Below are positions 23,476-31,638 of a stretch of DNA of 38,142 nucleotides, piece by piece (position 1 is the stretch's first letter; every line of letters begins with the position of its first letter). The notes beneath the pieces were generated by a model. That model ran no database searches. It saw only the letters and a program-made list of their open reading frames with translations, and was not told where the DNA came from. A program made the position numbers and the translations under genes. The DNA comes from a candidate division WWE3 bacterium RIFOXYB1_FULL_43_24 (lineage in GTDB: Bacteria > Patescibacteriota > WWE3 > UBA101185 > UBA10185). Where the stretch lies: positions 1 through 38,142 of the forward strand of contig MEVX01000019.1 of assembly GCA_001773135.1 (NCBI GenBank), in the 5' to 3' direction.

Positions 23476-24325
23476 AGTAAACTCCGTTTTTTTCAAAAAT
23501 CAGATTTTTTAGAAGCATCTTCATAAGGATTTCGTTCAACCTGCCTGTGGAAATTCCTGTTTTAATACCCAATTCGTTAAAATTCATACCTTTCTCCTTT
23601 AATATATAAAGGAGGTCCGTCTCCCCTGCAGTGCTTCCGCTGTCCCGTACCGAGCCAGATGCTTTTTGTGTTGAAGTGACGCCCATTTCATCCAGTATCC
23701 GGGTCGGTGAAAGGTAGACCTCCGCACCCCCGGAAAGCAACTTATTTGTTCCCGACGACCTCTCGGTATAGATGTCTCCCGGAACGCTGAAAAGTTTTCT
23801 ACCGTATTTTTTAGCGAAGTCGGCTGTGATCATTGAGCCACTTTTCGAAGAAGCCTCCACAACAAGTACTACCTTAGATAAAGCCGCTATTATCCTGTTT
23901 CTTTTTGGGTAGGTCCATTTTTGGGGCATAAAACCATCTTCAAACTCCGATACCACAGCGCCCCCGCCTCCTAATATCCTTTTGTATAGTTCCTTATTTG
24001 AAGACGGGTGAATTATGTCACAACCGCAGGGCATTACAGCTACAGTAGTGCACCCCGCGCTAAGAGCAAACTCATGGGCGTAGCTATCGGTACCTACAGT
24101 AAAGCCCGAGATAACAGCAAGTCCGGTGTCTTTTAAAAAATAAAACAGCTCCCGCAAAACCCTTATGCCGTAAGGGGAAATTCTCCTGCTTCCGACGATT
24201 CCAATACCCAATTTATCCAAATTTTCCGGTAAAATTCCGCGGATATGTAACTCTTTCGGGAGTCCTTTGACAGAGCCCGCACACTTGGGAAAACCCACCT
24301 GATGGGTAAAAACCGCGTTGTTCAT
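23465..24325 (-). CDS. dprA: DNA processing protein DprA
   Basis: Binds incoming single-stranded DNA and loads RecA. In 286 residues the Rossmann-like DprA domain is complete: GIVGSRRISPYG, VISGFTVGTDSYAHEFAL, VAVMPCGCDIIHPSSN, WTYPKRNRIIAALS, SSKSGSMITADFA and FSVPGDI. A C-terminal winged-helix (MNFNELGIKTGISTGRLNEIL) follows. The open frame continues to a TTG at 24379, but ATG 24325 fits homologues and has CATATT 7 nt upstream with TTGTGT 16 nt further. First gene of the competence block, divergent from the MerR-like gene. Confidence 0.94.
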   Translation of the reverse strand: MNNAVFTHQVGFPKCAGSVKGLPKELHIRGILPENLDKLGIGIVGSRRISPYGIRVLRELFYFLKDTGLAVISGFTVGTDSYAHEFALSAGCTTVAVMPCGCDIIHPSSNKELYKRILGGGGAVVSEFEDGFMPQKWTYPKRNRIIAALSKVVLVVEASSKSGSMITADFAKKYGRKLFSVPGDIYTERSSGTNKLLSGGAEVYLSPTRILDEMGVTSTQKASGSVRDSGSTAGETDLLYILKEKGMNFNELGIKTGISTGRLNEILMKMLLKNLIFEKNGVYYVL

Positions 24326-24332
24326 GAAAACA

Positions 24333-24360
24333 AATATGATACGGACACTATAAAACACAA
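24333..24360 (-). promoter_or_regulatory. Promoter of dprA (leaderless)
   Basis: TTGTGT (minus strand, 24355-24360), 16 nt, CATATT (24333-24338), then 7 nt to the ATG at 24325. Supports this start over the TTG at 24379. Confidence 0.5.
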
Positions 24361-24395
24361 CACTCGCTATTCTAGCCAAGTTAGAAAATACTATT

Positions 24396-24404
24396 TGCTA
24401 TAAT
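24396..24404 (+). promoter_or_regulatory. Extended -10 promoter of the MerR-like membrane protein gene (leaderless)
   Basis: TGCTATAAT: a TGn extension and consensus TATAAT (24399-24404), ending 6 nt before the ATG at 24411. No Shine-Dalgarno is possible in the 6 nt between. Confidence 0.7.
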
Positions 24405-24410
24405 GCGTTT

Positions 24411-25085
24411 ATGGAAAAAATGTTAAGCACCGAAGAACTTATAAAAAAGGCGCAAGAGGTGGGCGTGGATTTCGGTAAGGGCGATCCTTACAACAGACTC
24501 AGATACTACACTAAAATCGGGTGGCTTCCTCATATGACAAGACAAAAGGATAGCGACGGTAATATAAGAGGACACTACCCCGACTGGGTTTTGGACCGGC
24601 TTGTTACTATTGAAAAACTTAAAACCGAAGGAGCCGGAAACGATGAAATCGCAAAGCAGGTTGAAACTAAGAATAAGTACACAAACTTGTTGAATGTAAT
24701 AAAATCCAAAGAGGTAAGAACACAGCTAATTTCCTACTCCACTCTAATATTATTGCTTATAATTTCCGCCAACGAGTTCGGCCTTATTAATATGGGAAAC
24801 AGAAAATCAAGCCTTATTGAAGCTTTTTCGGCGCAGGGCACCAACAACGAAAGTGTGGAAATACTATCTTCCGGATCAGCCATTGTCCCTAAAGGACACT
24901 CTTCTGTCTTTGTAGATAGCCGGGTACTGACTGCTGACGCTAAGGTAATTATCACTTTCACACAGAGTTTTTCTCCGGCTACTGCATATTGGGTGACAAA
25001 CGTGAGGGCCGGTGAGGGATTCGAACTCAAACTCGACACACCACTCTACTACGACACCTCTTTTAACTGGTTTGTGTCTAAATAG
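24411..25085 (+). CDS. Membrane-anchored MerR-like HTH protein with extracytoplasmic beta domain
   Basis: A 224-residue protein in three parts. Residues 1-85 resemble a MerR-type winged helix (NRLRYYTKIGWLPHMTRQ, GHYPDWVLDRLVTIEKLK). One transmembrane helix lies at about 107-126 (LISYSTLILLLIISA). The C-terminal 85 residues are beta-rich with GSAIVPKGHSSVFVDS, AKVIITFT, WVTNVRAGEGFELKL and FNWFVSK, a pattern like beta modules of surface and tail proteins. The order predicts cytoplasmic DNA binding and external sensing in one chain, a one-component transmembrane regulator. It precedes the O-antigen-ligase gene by 81 nt, so it may regulate surface polymer assembly. No function is established. 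Confidence 0.65.
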   Translation: MEKMLSTEELIKKAQEVGVDFGKGDPYNRLRYYTKIGWLPHMTRQKDSDGNIRGHYPDWVLDRLVTIEKLKTEGAGNDEIAKQVETKNKYTNLLNVIKSKEVRTQLISYSTLILLLIISANEFGLINMGNRKSSLIEAFSAQGTNNESVEILSSGSAIVPKGHSSVFVDSRVLTADAKVIITFTQSFSPATAYWVTNVRAGEGFELKLDTPLYYDTSFNWFVSK

Positions 25086-25131
25086 CACAGCAGCAACAAA
25101 TAACTGCCTTTTCCCTTTACGAGAAAAGCCC

Positions 25132-25160
25132 TTGACAGACTTATTTTCTTCATCCAAACT
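25132..25160 (+). promoter_or_regulatory. Candidate promoter of the O-antigen-ligase-like gene
   Basis: A consensus TTGACA (25132-25137) lies exactly 30 nt before the ATG at 25167. A poor -10 (CAAACT, 25155-25160) follows after 17 nt. The geometry equals that of the other leaderless promoters here. Confidence 0.45.
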
Positions 25161-25166
25161 TTATGT

Positions 25167-27407
25167 ATGAAACAAAATAATAATTTGACCTTAATACTCG
25201 AGGGAATATCTAAAGCCATCCCGGTTTACATACTCCCTTTTCTTGTACCAATTTTCTTCCTTCCGATTACAACTGAGTTCTTCGAACTAAATAAGCTCAC
25301 GTTGATAATCTTGAGCACAATACTGCTGACAATACTCTGGGCGATAAGACTAATGCTGGGTAAAAAGATAGAGTTAGCGAAATCCATCTTAGACTTTCCT
25401 CTGGTGATATTCACCGGCGTATATGCTTTATCTACAGTCTTTTCAATGAATAAACCCGTAAGCATTTTCGGAAGCCAGGGAAGGTGGCTGGGATTATTCT
25501 CTTTAATAGTATTCGTAATCTACTATTACATCGCTACTCCCCTTTACAGAGATCCCAAAGCCATTAAAAGTGCCATCTATGCCTTCTTAATAGGTACCGG
25601 GATCGCCACATTCGTGTCTGTCCTCAGCTATTTCAACATCTTCATTTCATCAACTGCTTATATGAAGCTGCAAAACTTTTCATTTTACGGGGGTACTACC
25701 CAAACAGCACTGTTCGCAGCCCTATCCATAGTAATGGCACTTGTACTTATCGCCTATGAAAAGAACGTACTGATAAAAATAGGGCTTGTGGGTGCAACTA
25801 TCCTTAGCATCTTATACGTTTCCCTAACCAGCTCCCTCGCCGCCTGGGCATTGCTCGTGGTCGGTATAGTCGGAATGGTATTTTATGTCGATCTTTCGAA
25901 GGTGTTCAAAGAAGGTGTTTATTACCTTGCCATTCTGGGTACAACTGCAGCAATGGCTATCGTTTTTCTGGTTCCTGCAACACGAAACGTAATTGTGAAT
26001 CCTAATTTCCCCAAAGAATTAAGTCTTCCTGTAAGAGAAAGCTGGGTCGTTGCGTCGTCAACTATCCAAAACTTTCCGCTTCTCGCAACGGGTCCTTCGA
26101 CATTCCAGACCAACTTCACCCGTTTCAGACCAATGTCTCTAAACGCTACTGAATTCTGGAACGTAAGATTTGATATCCCCTTTAACGAGATATTCAATAT
26201 CATCGCTACAGTCGGAATACTAGGACTTCTGGCTACTATATTCCTGGTATCAAGATTGATGAGACTTGCCAACCAAACCAAGTTTACCGATAGCCAGGAA
26301 GGTCTTACCGAGGTTCTGAGCCTTTCGCTCGTAGCCTTGTTGTCCTCCTTCTTATTCACATATGCGACCGTAGCATCAACTTTCATGTTGGTCACGCTTG
26401 TAGCATTATTGGTAGCCGCTCACACATACATTGATGAGCACAGCAAAGTCGCACAAATCAGCTCAGTGGGTGCGAAAGATATCCAAGCGGTCGCTTCATT
26501 GGGTGACAGCTCTGCGATAAATAAAGAGTATTCCAAGTACATTTTTGGAACGGTCATTATTCTTGCAGTCATCTATGGAGGCTATCTCTGGGGTAAAAAT
26601 TATATGGCAGAGTTCTATATGAGAAGGGCCGTCATCGCTTTACTCAATAATGACGGAGCAAAAGTCTATGAGAATCAAAGATTGGCAATTACAACCAATC
26701 CTACGAGAGACTCATACTACAATTCCTTTGCACAAACCGACCTCGCCTTGGCAAATAACCTAGCCGGAAAAGAAAACCTTACGGATGCAGAAAAGCAGAC
26801 AATACAAAGTTTGATTTCCGAAGCTATTATCACAACCAGAGTTACAACAGAGGCTATAAATCCCCTGAGCGCGTCTAACTGGGAAACCAGAGCGTTGATA
26901 TATAGAAGCATTCTAAATGTTGCGGATAACGCTTCTGAGTGGGCAGTATCAGCATACAACACTGCTATACAGCTTGACCCCACTAACCCGAGGCTAAGAT
27001 TAGACCTGGGAGGAATGTATTACGCACAAAAGGATTACCTATCCGCAGCTAACCAGTTCAGACTAGCCTTCTCACTGAAGCCTGACTACGCAAACGCTTA
27101 TTACAACTTTGCACAGTCTATGGTCCAGTTGAACGATCTGCAGAGTGCAAAACAAGCATTCGAAATTACAAAGACGCTTGTAGATGCTGACTCGGAAGAC
27201 GCAAAACTTCTGGATAAAGAGATTGCAGCAGTTGACGAGAAGATCAAAGCAGCGGGCGCAACAGGACAGGTTAAGCCTACGGTAGAACAGATTACGGCTT
27301 CACAAAATCAGGGTCCGACACCACAGGAACCTTTGATCAAAGCCGGTGAAGAACAGCAGATAAACGGTCAAAATCTTGACTTAGGAACATTGCCTGAACA
27401 AGAATGA
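25167..27407 (+). CDS. O-antigen ligase/polymerase-like membrane protein with C-terminal TPR domain
   Basis: A 746-residue protein. Residues 1-425 hold about 11-12 membrane helices with a large loop containing FPLLATGPSTFQTNFTRFRP and FWNVRFDIPFNEIFNIIATVGILG, the O-antigen ligase/Wzy (WaaL-like) signature. After another helix (about 453-475) the C-terminal region contains tetratricopeptide repeats (SEWAVSAYNTAIQLDPTNPR, YYAQKDYLSAANQFRLAF, YANAYYNFAQSMVQL). The end is a Gln/Pro-rich tail. Such proteins ligate or polymerise lipid-linked glycans; in a cell with a single membrane the acceptor may be a surface protein or lipid. A strong terminator follows. Confidence 0.85.
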   Translation: MKQNNNLTLILEGISKAIPVYILPFLVPIFFLPITTEFFELNKLTLIILSTILLTILWAIRLMLGKKIELAKSILDFPLVIFTGVYALSTVFSMNKPVSIFGSQGRWLGLFSLIVFVIYYYIATPLYRDPKAIKSAIYAFLIGTGIATFVSVLSYFNIFISSTAYMKLQNFSFYGGTTQTALFAALSIVMALVLIAYEKNVLIKIGLVGATILSILYVSLTSSLAAWALLVVGIVGMVFYVDLSKVFKEGVYYLAILGTTAAMAIVFLVPATRNVIVNPNFPKELSLPVRESWVVASSTIQNFPLLATGPSTFQTNFTRFRPMSLNATEFWNVRFDIPFNEIFNIIATVGILGLLATIFLVSRLMRLANQTKFTDSQEGLTEVLSLSLVALLSSFLFTYATVASTFMLVTLVALLVAAHTYIDEHSKVAQISSVGAKDIQAVASLGDSSAINKEYSKYIFGTVIILAVIYGGYLWGKNYMAEFYMRRAVIALLNNDGAKVYENQRLAITTNPTRDSYYNSFAQTDLALANNLAGKENLTDAEKQTIQSLISEAIITTRVTTEAINPLSASNWETRALIYRSILNVADNASEWAVSAYNTAIQLDPTNPRLRLDLGGMYYAQKDYLSAANQFRLAFSLKPDYANAYYNFAQSMVQLNDLQSAKQAFEITKTLVDADSEDAKLLDKEIAAVDEKIKAAGATGQVKPTVEQITASQNQGPTPQEPLIKAGEEQQINGQNLDLGTLPEQE

Positions 27408-27434
27408 CAGTAAACGGCTAAGCTTTGAGAACAG

Positions 27435-27465
27435 GAAACCCCCGCTCGGCGGGGGTTTCTTTTTG
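27435..27465 (+). terminator. Intrinsic terminator after the O-antigen-ligase-like gene
   Basis: A perfect 11-bp stem (GAAACCCCCGC pairing with GCGGGGGTTTC) with a 3-nt loop is followed by TTTTTG. It ends the plus-strand unit 28 nt after the stop codon. Confidence 0.92.
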
Positions 27466-27476
27466 TTAGTATTTTT

Positions 27477-27655
27477 CGAAAATTCCTGGTGGACCGTAGG
27501 AGATTCGGTCACGCGTTATCGCCTGCTGGCGATCCGCTCGACCCCGCCTCACTCGCCTTCGCTCGTTGCGGCATTCGAATCTCTCCTTTACATAAAAAAA
27601 TTTCGCAAGCACCTGCGGCACTTCCGAAATTTCCTGGTGGACCGTAGGAGATTCG
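27477..27655 (-). repeat. tRNA-Ala-associated unit: 31-bp direct repeat of the tRNA 3' end around a structured insert
   Basis: Bases 27625-27655 (T loop from C56 through CCA and 10 bases beyond) recur at 27477-27507 with one mismatch, 148 bp away. Immediately next to the second copy is the same 43-bp core as in the tRNA-Arg unit (27508-27550, 39 of 43 identical). Then come a variable part (27551-27572), an inverted T-arm copy (ATTCGAATCTC, 27573-27583), and a tRNA-proximal hairpin (AAATTTCG/CGAAATTT around an inner stem) that runs into seven T on the minus strand and looks like the tRNA terminator. The copied bases are those of tRNA-Ala, not of tRNA-Arg, so each unit matches its own host tRNA. 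Confidence 0.87.
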
Positions 27656-27710
27656 AACTCCTGACCTCTTCCATGCCATGGAAGCGCTCTACCAACTAAG
27701 CTAACGGCCC
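27635..27710 (-). tRNA. tRNA-Ala (anticodon GGC)
   Basis: Acceptor GGGCCGT/ACGGTCC includes the G3-U70 wobble that marks alanine tRNAs. Anticodon stem CTTCC/GGAAG around ATGGCAT; T arm AGGAG TTCGAAT CTCCT fully paired; discriminator A; encoded CCA at 27635-27637. Its 3' end from the T loop onwards is duplicated 148 bp downstream. Confidence 0.96.
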
Positions 27711-27740
27711 TAGTGTAATAAATAATGCTAAAGAATTATA

Positions 27741-28886
27741 TCAGATGCCCCGGGGAGTAAAAGTTTTAACATTTTCACGGCCGAAAACCATTCTTTTGTT
27801 TGGAAGATTATCTATCGTGAACAGTTTTACCGGTTTTTCCGCGTTGAACATCGGTCTTTTCGGATTGTCCTCAAGTATCTTTTTAATTTTCCCAATCAGC
27901 TGTTCTATCCCCTCCCCCGACACGGCTGATATCCCGATGACATCAATTTTCTCTTTTTTAAAATAGTCAGTAACACTTTTTAGAATATCTTTTACTTCAG
28001 TAATATCTATTTTATTTATAATCACTAATTCAGGCTTATCTATTAACCCCTTTCCATAAACTTCCAGCTCTTTTCTTATTTTTCTGTAATTAGAAAGGGC
28101 GTTTTCTGCCAAATCTAAACCGCCCCCATCAGAATAGCCTTCCAGCGGATCTATGAGGTGTACGAGCACCCTGGTGCGTTCTACGTGCCTTAAAAACTCG
28201 TCCCCTAACCCCCTGCCTTCAGAGGCACCTTCTATCAATCCGGGAATATCGGAAATAATGATATTCTCACCATTTTCCAGCTCCATTACGCCTAAATTCG
28301 GTGATAGGGTTGTGAAAGGATAGTTTGCCACTTTAACGTTAGCGTGTGTCAATTTATTTAATAACGTACTTTTTCCGGCGTTAGGTAAACCTATTAGTCC
28401 CACATCTGCCACGAGTTTTACCTCGAGCTTGATTTCTTTTTGTTCACCCAAAGTTCCCGGCGTGTATTGAACCGGTGTCTGGTTGGTAGAACTCCGAAAC
28501 CTGAAATTACCCCTGCCTCCGATACCACCGCGGGCGATAAGAAATTCCTTTCCGTCAGTATCCATATCGGCAACTAAAACTTCGCGGCCATCTTTTAATT
28601 CATACACTAAAGTGCCCAGAGGTACCGAAATTCTGTAATCTTCGCCGTCAGCTCCGTACATCTTAAGTTTCCCCCCGTGGCCACCATCCTCTCCCGCGTA
28701 CATTTCTTTGGCTCTAAAATCCCTAAGAGTAGCCATATTCCTGTTTGCGACAAAATAAACGCTACCTCCGTCGCCCCCGTCGCCCCCATCAGGCCCGCCT
28801 TTCGGAGTACCTTTTTCTCTGAAAAAAGAGACTTTTCCGTCTCCGCCATTACCGGCTCTTAATTTTATTTTTACCAGATCTATCAT
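27741..28886 (-). CDS. obgE: GTPase Obg
   Basis: A ribosome-associated GTPase needed for 50S assembly. In 381 residues: the glycine-rich Obg fold (1-160; AGNGGDGKVSFFREKG, GPDGGDGGDGG), a GTPase domain with G1 GLPNAGKST (166-174), G3 DIPGLIEGA, G4 NKID and G5 SAVSGEG, and a short C-terminal tail. The ATG follows the stop of the LysM/M23 gene by 2 nt, so they are co-transcribed and there is no separate ribosome binding site. Confidence 0.96.
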   Translation of the reverse strand: MIDLVKIKLRAGNGGDGKVSFFREKGTPKGGPDGGDGGDGGSVYFVANRNMATLRDFRAKEMYAGEDGGHGGKLKMYGADGEDYRISVPLGTLVYELKDGREVLVADMDTDGKEFLIARGGIGGRGNFRFRSSTNQTPVQYTPGTLGEQKEIKLEVKLVADVGLIGLPNAGKSTLLNKLTHANVKVANYPFTTLSPNLGVMELENGENIIISDIPGLIEGASEGRGLGDEFLRHVERTRVLVHLIDPLEGYSDGGGLDLAENALSNYRKIRKELEVYGKGLIDKPELVIINKIDITEVKDILKSVTDYFKKEKIDVIGISAVSGEGIEQLIGKIKKILEDNPKRPMFNAEKPVKLFTIDNLPNKRMVFGRENVKTFTPRGI

Positions 28887-28888
28887 TT

Positions 28889-30091
28889 TTATCGAACGAA
28901 ATTAAATGGATCCTGGGCAATCCCATTGTATTTAACAGTAAAGTGAACATGCGGACCTGTCGATCTCCCGGTGTTGCCCATTAAGCCTATAATTTCGCCT
29001 CGCGAAACTTGCTGGCCATAGCTTACATCAATACGGCTCATATGGCCATAAACTGTCTCATAACCGCTCCCATGGTCAATTCTCACATGTAACCCCAACC
29101 CGAACGGATCCCAACCTGCTCTAATTACAGTTCCTGAAGTACACGCCAATAACGGAGGAGAAGAAATGTTATGGGGCGAGGCAACATCAATTCCATTGTG
29201 ATACCAGCTGTAGTATTGGGTAACGATTCTAACAGTAGTCGGCCAAACGCAAAAACCCTTATCGGCTGCAGCTGTAGAAGCGTTGCCTGTAGAGGCAGCC
29301 CCTGAATATGCGGTGTATACCGGTACAACTTTAGGCACTTTTCCACCCGGAATAACCAGTTCCGTACCCAAAGCCAATGTCGATGTATCCAGTAAATAGT
29401 TAAAGTCGGCTATGGCTTGCGAGGGAACATCGTATTTTAAGGCAATTGAGGTGAGGGTATCCCCTCTTTCAACTGTATGAATCAGACCGGCTACGGGAGG
29501 AACTGTTATTTCCTGCCCTACCTTAAGAATTGAGTTATCCGAAAGATTATTTACATATTTCAAAGCGTCCGCGGATATCTTGAATTTCTCCCCGACGCTA
29601 TAAAGCGTATCCCCAGATTCAATTTTGTATACAAAAGCCTCTGTTCTCCTTCTCTCTTCAGGGAGCGTTGTCACGGCCATTTCTCTTTTAGGTATTATAT
29701 CGGTGGACGTAGCTAGATAATCTGCTTTAACCTGAGGACTGGCAATAAAATCGTAGCTGCTCAACACTTCGCCTATCATAAATACCCCCAGAGATACGGT
29801 AACTACGGTTATAAAAGCCAACGGTCTCCCGAGTTTTCCCCTTGACCAGATTAACTTTTTGACGATAAAGGACTTTGCAACGGAAGGAAGTTGGAATAGA
29901 AAAAAAAGTGCGGTACCGATTATAAATAGTAGATCTACAAACTTGTCCCACAGATACTCGAGAATAGAGCGGAAAAACTCCGCCCATATATTCACGAACT
30001 GTTCAAATTTGTTTCGTCCCTGAGGCCTAAATCCTTCAAAACTGAGCTGAAAAAAACGTTTAGACGCCGGGCGTTTGATGGTAAATACCAT
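28889..30091 (-). CDS. Membrane-anchored M23 metallopeptidase with two LysM domains
   Basis: A peptidoglycan hydrolase of 400 residues. Two hydrophobic segments lie at about 48-70 and 90-112. LysM domains follow at about 153-197 (YKIESGDTLYSVGEKF) and 205-250 (HTVERGDTLTSIALKY), then a peptidase M23 domain to the end with HNGIDVASP (His and Asp zinc ligands) and GPHVHFTVKY (HxH). All zinc ligands of LytM-type enzymes are there, so it should be active. It has a proper leader with GGAAG 8 nt before the ATG, unlike most first genes here. It is co-transcribed with obg. Confidence 0.92.
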   Translation of the reverse strand: MVFTIKRPASKRFFQLSFEGFRPQGRNKFEQFVNIWAEFFRSILEYLWDKFVDLLFIIGTALFFLFQLPSVAKSFIVKKLIWSRGKLGRPLAFITVVTVSLGVFMIGEVLSSYDFIASPQVKADYLATSTDIIPKREMAVTTLPEERRRTEAFVYKIESGDTLYSVGEKFKISADALKYVNNLSDNSILKVGQEITVPPVAGLIHTVERGDTLTSIALKYDVPSQAIADFNYLLDTSTLALGTELVIPGGKVPKVVPVYTAYSGAASTGNASTAAADKGFCVWPTTVRIVTQYYSWYHNGIDVASPHNISSPPLLACTSGTVIRAGWDPFGLGLHVRIDHGSGYETVYGHMSRIDVSYGQQVSRGEIIGLMGNTGRSTGPHVHFTVKYNGIAQDPFNFVR

Positions 30092-30121
30092 GGTTAGTTC
30101 TTCCGGGCAGACACTCTAACG

Positions 30122-30150
30122 ATTTTACCAATACCCCAGTATAACGGCAA
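30122..30150 (-). promoter_or_regulatory. Promoter of the M23-obg unit (with a normal leader)
   Basis: TTGCCG (minus strand, 30145-30150), a 17-nt spacer ending TGG, then TAAAAT (30122-30127). The leader would be about 24-25 nt with GGAAG before the ATG at 30091. It is a useful contrast to the leaderless promoters. Confidence 0.6.
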
Positions 30151-30177
30151 ATCATCGTTTTAGGTGGCTTTCGGAAA

Positions 30178-31527
30178 CTAGGCTCCCGTGTGAAGGGTAT
30201 CAAGAAAATCCTTGTTGGTTTTTGTCTTCTTGAGCCTGTCTATGACCAAATCTGTGGCATCTCTTTCGTCTAAAAGGTCAACCATTCTTCTCAGTCTATA
30301 AACCTTCTCCAACGTAGGGGCATCAAATAATTGCTCCTCGTGTCTTGTACCGCTTGATTTTATGTCTATTGCCGGAAAGATACGCCTTTCTGACAAGCTT
30401 CTGTCTAGTCGCAACTCCATGTTGCCCGTACCCTTAAACTCTTCGAAAATAACATCGTCCATTCTGGAACCTGTCTCGACCAAAGCCGTGGCAATAATAG
30501 TCAGACTACCTTTTTCTTCGAAGTTTCTTGCAGCACCGAAAAAGTGCTTTGCAGGATACAAAGCTGCGGGATCAAAACCGCCTGTCAAGGTTCTACCTGA
30601 AGGAGGCGCTACCATATTGTATGCACGGGCAAGCCTGGTAATTGAGTCCATCAAAATAACAACGTCTTTTCCTCTTTCAGCCAATCTTTTCGCCCTTTCG
30701 AGGCACAGCTCTGAAACCCTTGTCTGCTCTTCGGCCCTCTCATCAAAATTACTTGCGTATACTTCACCCTTAACGTTGCGGCTAAAGTGCGTAACTTCTT
30801 CCGGGCGTTCTCCTATGAGAGCTACCATCAATATGGTTTCAGGATGGTTAGTAGTTATACCGTTCGCAATATCCATAAGCAAAAATGTCTTACCTGCCTT
30901 AGGAGGAGCAACAAGCATAGCTCTTTGTCCTTTGCCTATAGGTGCTATCAAGTCTATTAATCTTGTAGCGATAACATCTTTAGTCGTTTCGAGCTTCATC
31001 CAGTCTTTCGGGAAAATAGGTGTTAGCTCGGTGAAATGGGGTCTTTTTCGGGCACTTTCGGGCTCTATCCCTTCTACCGACTCTATTCTTAACAATGAGA
31101 GGTATCTCTCCCCTTCTTTGGGAGGCCGCGCATAACCTTTTATCATGTCGCCTTTTCTTAAATTGAATCTTTTTATTTGTGAGTGGCTAATATAAACATC
31201 GCGGGGAAGATCCGATTCGGATCTTTCTTTCTGCCTTATGACGCCGTAATCGTTCAGTATCTCCAACATACCTTCTATGCCAACCGAGTCTCCGTTAGAA
31301 CCGGTTTCCTCCGTGGAAACATTGGGCTTGTGCTGGTAAGAGTATAAAGGAGCTGCCACTACCGGAGTTTCCTTTACAACCTCCTGTTCAACAACAGGAG
31401 AAACACTCCCCTTATCTTCAGTCTTAGGAGCTATTTTCTTCTTAACAGCGGAAGTGTCAGAAAGTTGAGCACTATTATTAATCAAATTACTATCTTTACT
31501 TGTATCTACAGGTTTTCTATTCGGCAT
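30178..31527 (-). CDS. rho: Transcription termination factor Rho
   Basis: A hexameric RNA helicase, 449 residues. The first ~80 residues are a low-complexity, probably disordered extension instead of the usual Rho N-terminal helical domain. The RNA-binding CSD follows (GMLEILNDYGVIR, RKGDMIKGYARPP). The ATPase core has Walker A APPKAGKT (207-214), GERPEEV, Walker B region VVILMDSITRLARAYN and the R loop ALVETGSRMDDVIFEEFKGTGN. A weak TTGATG/AACAAT promoter precedes the ATG by 5 nt; there is no Shine-Dalgarno. Monocistronic. Confidence 0.96.
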   Translation of the reverse strand: MPNRKPVDTSKDSNLINNSAQLSDTSAVKKKIAPKTEDKGSVSPVVEQEVVKETPVVAAPLYSYQHKPNVSTEETGSNGDSVGIEGMLEILNDYGVIRQKERSESDLPRDVYISHSQIKRFNLRKGDMIKGYARPPKEGERYLSLLRIESVEGIEPESARKRPHFTELTPIFPKDWMKLETTKDVIATRLIDLIAPIGKGQRAMLVAPPKAGKTFLLMDIANGITTNHPETILMVALIGERPEEVTHFSRNVKGEVYASNFDERAEEQTRVSELCLERAKRLAERGKDVVILMDSITRLARAYNMVAPPSGRTLTGGFDPAALYPAKHFFGAARNFEEKGSLTIIATALVETGSRMDDVIFEEFKGTGNMELRLDRSLSERRIFPAIDIKSSGTRHEEQLFDAPTLEKVYRLRRMVDLLDERDATDLVIDRLKKTKTNKDFLDTLHTGA

Positions 31528-31570
31528 ATTTAATTGTTTAAAAGTGAAATTTATACATCAATCTATTTAA

Positions 31571-31621
31571 GGCACTTGCCTAAAGCCGGGAGATAGCCAC
31601 TGCCCCTTGCTACCTCCCGAC
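31571..31621 (-). terminator. Hairpin pair after the second sortase gene
   Basis: A 13-bp stem with two wobbles (GCCGGGAGATAGC 31585-31597 with 31609-31621) is followed on the minus strand by a smaller hairpin (GGCAAGTGCC, 31571-31580). There is no long T run, so it may stop transcription by Rho or protect the mRNA end. It lies just upstream of rho. Confidence 0.45.
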
Positions 31622-31638
31622 TCTAAGCCTCATCTGAA

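Noticed and set aside
27463-27699. 78-codon plus-strand open frame over the tRNA-Ala unit
   Set aside because: It is antisense to tRNA-Ala and its repeat; the sequence (VDRRRFELLTSS and similar) is a familiar artefact of translating tRNA complements.
30362-31135. 257-codon open frame on the plus strand
   Set aside because: It lies wholly antisense to rho, is Ser/Leu-rich and has no promoter or ribosome binding site; rho is certain.
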